Below are positions 8,913 to 17,226 of a stretch of 64,000 nt of DNA, piece by piece (position 1 is the stretch's first letter; each line of letters opens with the position of its first letter). The notes under the pieces were generated by a model. That model was not told where the DNA came from. It was given only the letters and a program-made list of their open reading frames with translations, and did no database searches. The DNA comes from DASXMT01 sp963755985 (GTDB taxonomy: Bacteria > Actinomycetota > Acidimicrobiia > Acidimicrobiales > RAAP-2). A program made the translations under genes and the position numbers. The DNA lies in NCBI GenBank assembly GCA_963755985.1, contig CAVWLO010000002.1, positions 558,001-622,000 on the forward strand, written 5' to 3'.

Positions 8913-9594
8913 GCTCCGAGCACCTCATCGCATATCTGTCGGTGCGCGATCGAATCGAAACCGCGGTGCGTGATTGCGATGAAAGCGCCGAGGTCCCGGC
9001 CTGTCCGGGGTGGCGAGTGAGGGACGTAGTCGCCCATCTCGCCGGCTTGTGCGAGGACTGGGTCGACCACCGCACCGACGGCTACGCGTCCGACGGGTGG
9101 ACCGCGGCGCAGGTCGCCCGGTCGTCAGGTCTGAGTCTCGAGGAGGTACTCGCCCGCTGGCGTGACGTGACCGCGTCGTTTGCGGCCTTGGGTGAGGATC
9201 CGGTGATGGGTCAGCCAGCGGTGTGGGCGTTCGGTGATGCGGTCTGCCACGAGGCGGACATTTACGGCGCGGTGGGGAGCGGTCATGTTCCCCATGACGC
9301 CGTCGTCCTCGGGCTGAGCGCGCTGGTCAGACGCTGGCGCGAGCGCCTGGCCCGGAAGGGCACACCCACCCTGCTCTTGCGGGCACCGGACGCCCGCGAC
9401 TGGTGGCTGGGCGTGCCCGACGATCCCGAGGCCGTGACGGCAGAGGCTTCCGCCAACGAGTTGTTCCCGCGCTGGTGGGGAGGCGCAGCGCATCTCAGGT
9501 CCGAGCATGGGTGTGGTCGAGCGATCCGGACCTGTTCGTGCGGGCGGGCCTGCCATACCCGTTCCGGTGGTCGCACCAGGACCTCGTGGATTGA
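8909..9594 (+). pseudogene. Mycothiol-dependent maleylpyruvate-isomerase-family protein, frameshifted
   Basis: Member of the actinobacterial DinB-like, mycothiol-dependent enzyme family. The N-terminus has CPGWRVRDVVAHLAG (metal-ligand histidine at about residue 43), and the middle has VCHEADIYGA. The frame from 8909 is correct up to about ANELF near 9465. The expected C-terminal domain continues one frame over as GRRSASQVRAWVWSSDPDLF and ends LPYPFRWSHQDLVD at the stop 9592-9594. A single missing base near 9465-9472 explains the switch: the original probably read ELFRALVG. Without repair, the first frame runs on into unrelated residues. This is either true decay or a one-base sequence error. 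The next gene begins 8 bases after the true stop. Confidence 0.8.
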
Positions 9595-9602
9595 CCGGTG
9601 CC

Positions 9603-11765
9603 ATGGACGCCCCCCGCACCCGCTACACCCGGCTCGGCAGCGCCCACATCGCCTACCAGGTATTGGGGGACGGTCCCCCGCTGCTGCTGCTCCTCGGGGT
9701 GTCGACCCACGTGGAGGCGATGTGGGAGGAGCCGGCGCTGGCTCGGTTCCTGCGCAGGCTGGCGTCGTTCTCTCAGCTCATCCTCCACGACCGCCGGGGC
9801 TCGGGCCTGTCGGACCCCATCGCCGACGCGTCGGGCCTCGACGTGTTCTGCGACGACGCGATGGCGGTGGTCAGAGCTTGCGGCGCCGGTGGCACGGTGG
9901 TGGTCGGCGCCAACGAGGCGTCGCTCCTCGCTCTCCCCTTGGCCGCCCGCGTGCCGGAACAGGTTCGGGCGGTGGCCGTGATCAACGGCACGGCCCGGCT
10001 GATGGAGGCCGAGGACTACCCGATCGGCGTACCTCGGCGCCGCGGCCGGCGGTACATCTCAGACGGCACGACGGCGTACGCCGACCAGCCGATGGGGCTG
10101 CAGTTGTCGGCGCCCAGCAAGCTCGGGGATCCGACATTCGAGGACTGGGCCCAGCGTTACCAGCGGCTGGCCGGCAGCCCCGGCAGCCTGAAGCGGGTCG
10201 CCGCGCTGATCGGCGAGGCAGACGTCCGGGCGCTGCTTCCGTCGATCTCCCAGCCGGCGCTGGTCGCGCACCGTGCCGGCAACCGGTTCATACGGGTCGA
10301 CCACGCCCGCTTCCTGGCCGAGCACCTGCCGAATCCACGCCTCGTCGTGCTGGCCGGTGCGGACCACCTCGTGTGGGTCGGCCCCGACACCGACCGCATC
10401 GCCGATGAGATCGAGGAGCTCGTCACCGGCGCCCCGGCCACGCCCAGCGCCGAGGACTCCATTCGCGCAATCGGCGGCGCCAGCCGGCTGTTGCGTGGCC
10501 GCTACGAGCTGAAGGAGCGCCTCGGTGCGGGTTCGCGGGCGACAGTGTGGCGGGCCTTCGACCATCAGCTCCACCGTGACGTCACGCTCAAGATCCGCCC
10601 GGCGGGCGGGAAGGATAACGAGGAGCTGCTCGCCGAGGCGCGAACGCTGCTCGGGCTGCGCCCCCATGCCGGCCTGCCGATGGTACGGGACGACTTCTTC
10701 GCCGGCGACAGCTACGTGCTGGTCATGGACCGAGTCGAAGGGCAAACCCTGGCTCGACTGGTAGCCGAGCGTGGCGACCCGGGACTGGCGCCGTCGGCCG
10801 CGCTCGCCTACCTGAAGGAGCTGGCCAAAGCCATCGACCACCTCCACGCCCACCGGCCCCCTGTCGTGCACGGTGACGTGAATCCCGCCAACGCCACGGT
10901 TACTGCCGACGGTCGGGTCGTGCTCGTCGACTTGGGCATGGTCGGAATGCGGGCCCGGTCCGACACGGCTGGCTACGTCGCACCCGAGGTGGCGGCCGGT
11001 GAGCAAGCCACGCCGGCAGCGGACATCTACGGGCTGGCGGCCACCGCGAGGACGCTGCTAAGCGGCGCACCGCCGGCCACCGGACGGCCCGCGTGGGAAG
11101 GCTTGGACCCCAACGTGGTCGGGGGATTCGAGCGAGGGCTGCGCCGGGGGTTGGCGGTCGACCCCTCACTGCGCCCCGGCACGGCTGGTGAGCTGATTGA
11201 GCGTCTTCAGGCCGCGCTGGCGGGTGCCCTGCCCATCGGCGTCGTCACGTTCTGCCTCACAGACATCGAGGACTCAACCCGACTCTGGGACACCTATCCC
11301 GACGCCATGGGGCCGGTCATCGCGGCTGTCGAGACCCTCATCGCTGACACGGTCGAGTCCCACGCCGGCCGGCTGATCAAGTCGCGAGGCGAGGGTGACT
11401 CCACCCTGTCGGTGTTCACTCGCGCCAGTGACGCTGCAGCCGCCGCGGTCGAGATCCAACGACGGCTCGCTGCTCAAGTCTGGCCCGCAGGGACCGAACC
11501 GCTCGTGCGGGTCGCCCTCCACACTGGTGAGGCGGAGCTCAGGGAAGGCGACTACTACGGTCCGACCCTCAACCGCGCTGCCCGCCTGCGCGGTCTTGGC
11601 GACGGCGGCCAGATCCTGTGCTCGCACGCCTTGGCCGACCTGATTTCCGACCAGCTTCCCGTCGGTGTCACCCTCACCGTGCTTGGTTCCTTTGAGCTCC
11701 GCGGTCTCAGCCGCAACGAGACCGTGCATCGCCTCGACGACCAAAATGATCACGCGCCGGAATGA
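9603..11765 (+). CDS. Alpha/beta-hydrolase - kinase-like - class III cyclase triple fusion
   Basis: 720-aa cytosolic multidomain signalling protein. Residues ~8-275 are an alpha/beta-hydrolase fold (LILHDRRGSGLSD; AGADHLVWVG with the histidine at about 255). The nucleophile elbow reads VVGANEAS, so the usual GxSxG serine is Asn104. Residues ~299-540 resemble a Ser/Thr kinase: glycine loop LGAGSRATVW, Lys330 in VTLKI, HGDVNPAN (Asp425) and DLG at 443-445. Residues ~545-712 are a class III nucleotidyl cyclase domain: metal Asp554 in FCLTDIEDSTR, RGEGDS in place of the common GDG motif, and Asn657/Arg661 in TLNRAAR. ATG at 9603 was chosen over upstream in-frame starts because homology begins there. 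Likely a sensor with a non-catalytic hydrolase domain; ligand and product are unknown. Confidence 0.88.
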   Translation: MDAPRTRYTRLGSAHIAYQVLGDGPPLLLLLGVSTHVEAMWEEPALARFLRRLASFSQLILHDRRGSGLSDPIADASGLDVFCDDAMAVVRACGAGGTVVVGANEASLLALPLAARVPEQVRAVAVINGTARLMEAEDYPIGVPRRRGRRYISDGTTAYADQPMGLQLSAPSKLGDPTFEDWAQRYQRLAGSPGSLKRVAALIGEADVRALLPSISQPALVAHRAGNRFIRVDHARFLAEHLPNPRLVVLAGADHLVWVGPDTDRIADEIEELVTGAPATPSAEDSIRAIGGASRLLRGRYELKERLGAGSRATVWRAFDHQLHRDVTLKIRPAGGKDNEELLAEARTLLGLRPHAGLPMVRDDFFAGDSYVLVMDRVEGQTLARLVAERGDPGLAPSAALAYLKELAKAIDHLHAHRPPVVHGDVNPANATVTADGRVVLVDLGMVGMRARSDTAGYVAPEVAAGEQATPAADIYGLAATARTLLSGAPPATGRPAWEGLDPNVVGGFERGLRRGLAVDPSLRPGTAGELIERLQAALAGALPIGVVTFCLTDIEDSTRLWDTYPDAMGPVIAAVETLIADTVESHAGRLIKSRGEGDSTLSVFTRASDAAAAAVEIQRRLAAQVWPAGTEPLVRVALHTGEAELREGDYYGPTLNRAARLRGLGDGGQILCSHALADLISDQLPVGVTLTVLGSFELRGLSRNETVHRLDDQNDHAPE

Positions 11766-12454
11766 GACGGCGCGGGCGGGCACAGGCCTCGGTCAGGGCA
11801 GAGCGTCCCTTTTCCCAAGGTCGATGTCCATCGCTGAACACCGACGGTAGTCACCTCAGCCTCGCTCGTAGCCTCCGAAAGTCTGCGAACTTCTTGCCCC
11901 CTCTCGGGTCGGGTACGCCATGGGGCGCTGGTGAGGCGCTCGAAGATGCTCCCGTGAGACGCGCCGAGATGGAAGACATAGCGCACCGCTGGAATCCATG
12001 GTTCCTCGGTTTGCTCGCCGCAATGCCCGGGGCTTCGGCCGGCTGTGCTGGCTGCTACTGCGAGATGATCGTCTGATCCGAGACAACACTCTCGGCGTAT
12101 CTGCGCTGTCATGCCAGATCACCTCCCAGTTGTTGGTCATGGGCAGACAAACGATCGCGAGCGGGGCGTCGTTGGTTCTCAACGCCGCAGGACGATCGGT
12201 GAGCGGGACGCTGGGCGGCAAACAGCCATGAGCGGGTCGAAGGTGATCGAATCGTTCCATTCTCGGAATCTACAGAAGTCCAGGTCCACAGCTTGGACGA
12301 CAATCTCCGCGCCCAGGCCTGCTCGCCGTATCTCAGGGTCTACTTTACGCGACCTTCACCTTTGCCCCAGGGCAACGCGGGTCGGAAACCTTGGTGAAAG
12401 ACTGTCGACGATGCAATGAGCCGGGATCGAATGACCCCGGCAGGAGAGGTATTG
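11766..12454. other. Intergenic region with no convincing gene
   Basis: About 690 bases between the cyclase fusion and the acyl-CoA ligase. Open frames exist on both strands, but all lack domains, ribosome sites and plausible composition. The ligase's ribosome site (AGGAGAGGT, 12442-12450) lies at the right end. A decayed gene may have been here, but nothing is recognisable. Confidence 0.4.
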
Positions 12455-14246
12455 ATGCACGAGACGACCGGACCCCCTATGGATCCGCTTCCGCCATATA
12501 CCAATCTGTTCGAACCGGTGATCCAGCGTGCCGAGAAGGAACCGGGCGAGGTTATGGCCGCCTATCGCGACGGCGACCACTTCGTCGACGTTACCGCTGG
12601 TGAGTTCTACGAGCACTGCCGGGTCATAGCCAAAGGCATCGTCGCCAGTGGGCTCGAGCCTGGCGGTCGAGTTGGCCTCATGTCGCGGACGAGGCTTGAG
12701 TGGCTGTTGCTCGACTACGCCATCCTCGCCAGTGGCGGTGTGACAGTTCCGATCTACGAGACGTCGTCAGCTGACCAGATGCAGTGGATCGTCCATGATG
12801 GCGATGTCCAGATGCTCGTCGTCGAGACGCCGATAATGCGGGACTTGTACGAGCGGAGCCGTGCACCGGGAGGACGGGCGTCCCGAGATCCTCGTCATTG
12901 ACGACGGGGCACTCGATGAGCTTGCCCGCCGCGGGGAGGCCGTGCCCGACTCCATCCTTGACGATCGCATCCGGTCCCTCGAGGCCGCCAATATCGCCAC
13001 GATCATCTACACATCCGGTACGACCGGTCGGCCCAAGGGCTGCGTCCTCACCCACGGGAATCTCCGCGTCAACGTGTTGCAGACCATCGACGCGATCGGA
13101 ATGATGCTCCAATCCGACGAGGTCATCCTCGTGTTCCTGCCACTAGCCCACGTGCTCGCCAAGATCATCACCCTCACCTGCGTGGAATGGGGAGTCAAAT
13201 GCGCCTTCGCCACCCACATGGATGCGATCTTGGAAGAGTTCGCCATGGTGCAGCCTACGATGATTGGCGCAGTGCCCCGTATCTTTGAGAAGGTGTTCAA
13301 CGGTGCCCAGCAGAAGGCGCAGGCCGAGGGCCACGGGGCGACCTTCGACAAGGCCACCGATGTCGCGGTGCAGTGGTCGATGCACCATGAAGACCACATT
13401 CCGCATCCGCTGACCTCAGCGGAACACGCGCTCTTCGACCGGCTCGTCTACAAGAAGGTCGAAACAGTATTCGGCGGCCGGCTGCGGTTCGCCTTTAGTG
13501 GCGGAGGCCCGCTAGGCGAGCGGATCACGCACTTCTTCAACGGTGTGGGCGTCAAGGTGTTTGAAGGCTATGGGCTCACGGAAACGAGCCCATCCCTGAC
13601 GGTCAACCGGCTTGGCGCATGGAAACCAGGCACCGTGGGCCGGGCGCTGCTGGGCACGAGCATTCGTGTCGCCCCCGATGGCGAGATACTTGCCAAAGGT
13701 CCGCAGGTCTTCCAGGGATACTGGCGCAATGAGCAAGCCACATCTGATGTCTTCGACGCCGATGGATGGTTCAAGACCGGCGACATCGGTGATCTTGACG
13801 ACGATGGCTATCTGCGTATCACTGGACGGAAGAAGGAGTTGATCGTCACTGGCGCCGGGAAGAACGTGGCGCCGGCGCCGCTGGAGGATCGGATTCGAGC
13901 GCACCCATTGATCAGCCAGGCGGTGGTGGTCGGCGATGCCCGTCCGTTCGTTGCCGCGCTCATCACCCTCGACGAGGAAGCATTCGTAGCCTGGGCTAGC
14001 CAGGGTACCTTGGGTGGGACCGCGGCCTCTCAAGCAACGGATCATCCGGCATTGTTGGCAGAGGTCCAAGCAGCGATCGACGATGCTAACGAGTCAGTGT
14101 CACGAGCAGAGTCGATCCGCAAGTTCGCGGTCCTACCCCACGATCTGACGATCGCCAACGGTGAGCTGACCCCAACGCTCAAAGTGCGGCGCGCCGTCGT
14201 GGAGAAAGCCTACGGCTCAGTGATCGATGACCTTTATGGGAGCTGA
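12455..14246 (+). pseudogene. AMP-forming long-chain acyl-CoA ligase, frameshifted
   Basis: Activates a fatty acid with ATP and CoA. The N-terminal part (from ATG 12455, strong AGGAGAGGT ribosome site at 12442-12450) carries LEWLLLDYAILASGGVTVPIY. The rest is one frame over from about 12855 and carries the P-loop-like AMP motif IYTSGTTGRPKG, EGYGLTETSP, the hinge DGWFKTGDIGDLDDDGYL and GRKKELIVTGAGKNVAP. One extra base near 12850-12861 breaks the frame: the first frame stops at about 12901 after ERSRAPGGRAS, while the second has only a weak GTG at 12861. Joined, they would give a FadD15-like enzyme of about 597 aa. True inactivation and a sequencing error cannot be told apart here. The following acetyltransferase overlaps its end. 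Confidence 0.85.
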
Positions 14247-14955
14247 GCAGGCACAGGTGTCCGCCTCAGCCGAGCAGAGCGACGTCATGCACGAGTCACT
14301 CCCGAACTCCATACCTGAGTTGGCGAGCTCGATCCACGAACTGGCCGACCATTGCCGAGTGCTCGTGCGGCCGCTTCAGCTCAGCGATCGGAATGAGCTG
14401 GCGATCGGCTATGAGCACCTCTCAGCGGAAGCCCGCCGCTACCGGTTCTTCGCAGCACCTTCACAACTATCCGACGCTGATCTGGAGTACCTCACGAATC
14501 TCGACTACCACGATCACTTCGCGTGGGCGGCGTTCGCGATCGACGAGCGCGGCCAGCCCGGCATCGGTGTCGCCCGTTACATCCGAGACCCCATCCAGCC
14601 CACCGACGCCGAGGTCGCGGTGACGGTGCTCGACGATTACCAGCATCGGGGTCTCGGCACCCTCCTTTTGGAGATGCTGGCCGATCACGCCCGCCGCAAC
14701 GGGATCACGACCTTTGTCAGCGACATCCTGTGGGATAACCGGAAGATTATCGAGACCCTGGCGGAGGCCGGTGCCCGCATCGAACCAGAGGAGCCAGGAG
14801 TCGCACGGGTAGCCATAGAGATCCCGGCACCGGAGAGCCCGACCCGCATTGGCCTGATCCGGGCCTCCCTGCGGGCTTTCGGCCGGGCAACCCGGGAGAT
14901 CCTCGAGGTGGCGGCCGAGCCGCAGGCCAAGGGGGACGACGTCCAGCTCGACTAG
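14227..14955 (+). CDS. GNAT family N-acetyltransferase
   Basis: 242-aa GNAT protein overlapping the 3' end of the acyl-CoA ligase gene, so probably co-transcribed and coupled. The fold is seen in RVLVRPLQLSDRNELAIGYE, the substrate-side strand AWAAFAIDERGQPGIGVARY and the acetyl-CoA loop VLDDYQHRGLGTLLLEML (Q/RxxGxG/A pattern). It resembles the catalytic domain of mycobacterial Pat-type protein lysine acetyltransferases, which acetylate acyl-CoA ligases, but no cyclic-nucleotide-binding domain is attached. The pairing suggests control of the ligase by acetylation; this is inference. Starts at ATG 14227 or ATG 14236. The last ~50 residues are a charged tail without recognised domain. Confidence 0.87.
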   Translation: MTFMGAEQAQVSASAEQSDVMHESLPNSIPELASSIHELADHCRVLVRPLQLSDRNELAIGYEHLSAEARRYRFFAAPSQLSDADLEYLTNLDYHDHFAWAAFAIDERGQPGIGVARYIRDPIQPTDAEVAVTVLDDYQHRGLGTLLLEMLADHARRNGITTFVSDILWDNRKIIETLAEAGARIEPEEPGVARVAIEIPAPESPTRIGLIRASLRAFGRATREILEVAAEPQAKGDDVQLD

Positions 14956-15413
14956 TCAACCTTGACGACCGGCTCTTCGGCAAAGTCACTCCCGGGCTGT
15001 AGACCGGCACCTCGAACGGGGTCTGAATCGACGCGCTCAAACCTCCTGGAAACAGCGCCTTGACACAAGGAGGATTCATGCTGGCCCCCATCTATTCGGT
15101 GTCCAACTCATTCGGATGCGCGCCACGAGGCACCACTGAGATCCCGCTGGCGCTGACTCCGAGATCGGGTCTGTACCGAGGCTCGTGACGCCGCACTGGA
15201 CGCCGGTCACCGTGAAGGCAAAGTCGCCGTCTTTGGCGACCTGGTTGCGGTGGGGACGCGGGAGAAGCCGTGGGTAATCTCACTGATTCGTGAGGTGCGT
15301 CACCGATGGTGTGGTCACGCCTGACAACTTCCGGCGTGCCCGCCGGGTGGTAGAACCATGACCGTGGGGCGTCCTCCAATCAACCTCTTTGGCCGCCTGG
15401 AGGCCCGGGAGAC
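14956..15413. other. Intergenic region with a small ORF and hairpins
   Basis: Contains a 36-codon frame at 15078-15188 (annotated separately). It also has a short hairpin CCTTG-ACA-CAAGG that runs directly into that frame's ribosome site, and a stem GTCGCC/GGCGAC at 15223-15240 with a six-base loop and no T-run. Otherwise featureless. Confidence 0.4.
15078..15188 (+). CDS. Hypothetical 36-aa ORF with a strong ribosome site
   Basis: ATG at 15078 follows AAGGAGG at ideal spacing. The product begins MLAPIYSVSNSFG and ends GLYRGS. The ribosome site forms the right arm of the hairpin CCTTG-ACA-CAAGG, which could occlude it. No family is recognised and coding support is only the start signal, so it may be a remnant. 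Confidence 0.25.
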   Translation: MLAPIYSVSNSFGCAPRGTTEIPLALTPRSGLYRGS

Positions 15414-16028
15414 GTGAACGTGAATAAGGGACGGGTGGAGGGCTTCAGCGACGGGGTCTTCGCCATCGCCATCACCCTCTTGGTCCTCACCATCGCCCAG
15501 CCCAGCGACTACTCCAAGTTGGCCAGGCAGTTATTGGACCGGTGGCCGTCATTGGCCGCGTATGTTGTCAGCTTCCTGATCCTCGGGATCATGTGGCTCA
15601 ACCACCACACCGTCTTCTCGAACATCCAACGCATTGACCATGGGTTCTTCTACCGGAATCTGGTCCTACTGATGACGGTGGTGTTCATCCCGTACCCCAC
15701 CGAGGTCTTCGGGGAGGCCCTGCGCACAGGGGCGGGCGAACGAACGGCGGCTGTGTTCTACAGCATCGTCATGACCGTTAACGCCCTGGCCTGGGCGGCT
15801 CTCTGGCTCCATGCCTCCATCGGACGGCGCCTGCTCAACGACGAGCTTCCCGAGGACCAGCGCCGGAGATCGACCGCCTTGTTCGTAGCCGGTACCGGGG
15901 CCTACCTGGTCTCCATCGGGGTCGCCTTCATCAATCCTTACTTGTGTCTGGCCTTCCACGGCGCCCTCGCGCTGTACTACGCCCTCGACCCCATCTCCCG
16001 ACGCCTCGAACACGACCGCGCCGGTTGA
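15414..16028 (+). CDS. TMEM175 family (DUF1211) potassium-channel-like membrane protein
   Basis: 204-aa polytopic membrane protein. The N-terminal RVEGFSDGVFAIAITLLVL carries the family signature R-x3-FSD-G in the first transmembrane helix; this motif lines the pore of bacterial TMEM175 K+ channels. About six hydrophobic segments follow (LAAYVVSFLILGIMWLNHH; NLVLLMTVVFIPYP; VFYSIVMTVNALAWAALWL; LFVAGTGAYLVSIGVAFI; LCLAFHGALALYYAL). The length matches single-repeat bacterial members that assemble as tetramers. GTG at 15414 or GTG at 15420 could be used; a GGAGG lies about 10 bases upstream. Monocistronic by spacing. Ion selectivity is inferred from family only. Confidence 0.88.
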   Translation: MNVNKGRVEGFSDGVFAIAITLLVLTIAQPSDYSKLARQLLDRWPSLAAYVVSFLILGIMWLNHHTVFSNIQRIDHGFFYRNLVLLMTVVFIPYPTEVFGEALRTGAGERTAAVFYSIVMTVNALAWAALWLHASIGRRLLNDELPEDQRRRSTALFVAGTGAYLVSIGVAFINPYLCLAFHGALALYYALDPISRRLEHDRAG

Positions 16029-16154
16029 CCCTCGGCAGGGGTACTACCCGTCACTTCAAATCCGGCGATTCGCGAGCACGGCCGTCGTCACGGTCCGGGT
16101 TTACCCTTGAAGGTGAGTCACTGAAGACTCGATTTCACTGGAGGCACCCTGGAT

Positions 16155-16508
16155 ATGCCGAACGACGACGCGGTAGATCGCAACCTTCAAGGCATGGATG
16201 ATCTTGACTTCGTGGGCTGGGACAACGCCGATTGGACCGGCGTCTTCGCTCACCATCACACCGACGATGTTCGAGTGGACTGGCAAGGACAGCCGCCGAC
16301 CCACGGCATCGAGGAGCACATCGAGGCCATGAAGTCATACGTCGAACGGAGCGGAGGCGGTGCACCACCCCAGATCACGTCACACCCGATCAAGTTCGGG
16401 TCAGGAGAGTGGACGAGCGTCATCGGGGAGTTCGCCGATGGGGCCCGTATGGTGACCGTAGCCAAGTGGAGCGATGGCGCCATCGCCCAGGAGTACATCT
16501 GGGCGTAG
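16155..16508 (+). CDS. SnoaL/NTF2-like small protein
   Basis: 117-aa soluble protein with the NTF2-like cone pattern: an early DWTGVFAHHHTDDVRVDW strand-helix, HGIEEHIEAMKSYVE helix, and C-terminal strands GEWTSVIGEF, RMVTVAKWSDGAIAQEYIW. Similar proteins act as small isomerases or cyclases, or as ligand-binding subunits; no catalytic residues can be assigned. GGAGG about 11 bases before ATG 16155 supports the start. It follows the TMEM175-like gene by 126 bases. Confidence 0.75.
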   Translation: MPNDDAVDRNLQGMDDLDFVGWDNADWTGVFAHHHTDDVRVDWQGQPPTHGIEEHIEAMKSYVERSGGGAPPQITSHPIKFGSGEWTSVIGEFADGARMVTVAKWSDGAIAQEYIWA

Positions 16509-16694
16509 CTCACGGTCGCCGCCGGGTCACAACCGCGACGGCCGAGGGCTCCTGCCTCATCGTCGGCCCGAGCCTGCTCCCACGACCTCTGTACCTTTCC
16601 TGAGACTGATGAACCGACGCGTCGGATAGAAGAAATTCGCCTCCAGATTCCTCCTCCTAGCGAGGTTTCGTCCCGCCTCAGCCCGCTCCTATCC

Positions 16695-16949
16695 TCACAA
16701 CACGGAGTCGGAGCCTCTTCCGCCACTCTTTTCGGATTCAGTCGTGGCGCCCCGCCGACCGGCGCCTTGGGCCAAGGCCTCGATGCCAACGACTACTGCG
16801 ATGACGAAGAACGCGAGAACCCAGCTAATCAGAAGGCCAAATAGTGCAATCGCAATAATGGCCGAGATCATCATGAGGCGACCGGGAATACCCCTCACGA
16901 TAGTCAGCCAAGGCTGCCCTTGGATCGCGACGCCCGTAGTGCGCCCCAT
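16695..16949 (-). CDS. Small membrane protein of unknown function
   Basis: 84 aa with a polar N-terminus, a long hydrophobic stretch (MMISAIIAIALFGLLISWVL followed by AFFVIAVVVGIEAL; one long or two short helices) and a charged tail (TESEKSGGRGSDSVL). No family recognised. Coding is supported by membrane-like composition only. Confidence 0.45.
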   Translation of the reverse strand: MGRTTGVAIQGQPWLTIVRGIPGRLMMISAIIAIALFGLLISWVLAFFVIAVVVGIEALAQGAGRRGATTESEKSGGRGSDSVL

Positions 16950-17226
16950 CCCTTGGCGCTCTGAGCCGATGTATTGCCCCGAGCTCCGTACTGCCAGGGG
17001 AACGTGCGAATGCCATCTTGCAGTTGCTCCTCCGCCTCAAGCAGCTGCGCAGTCAGGACCTGCACTCCCCTGCAGCCCCGAGGGAGGAGCGGTCGGGTTC
17101 ATTTGGCGTTAGGCCGACCCTCAGGGCCAGGCCGGTGAGGTGGGTCGATGCGACTGGAGCAAAAACTTTGGTTCTGGATGGCCATCAGGCATGAAGGCCT
17201 CGGCTTTGAGGGGGCGTGACGGCTGT

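Noticed and set aside
9595..10408. Continuation of the mycothiol-enzyme frame into the next gene
   Set aside because: Residues after about 9470 in that frame are an out-of-frame reading of the C-terminal domain and then of the downstream cyclase fusion.
11856..12260. A 134-codon minus-strand frame upstream of the ligase
   Set aside because: No domain, no ribosome site, and composition unlike real proteins in this window.
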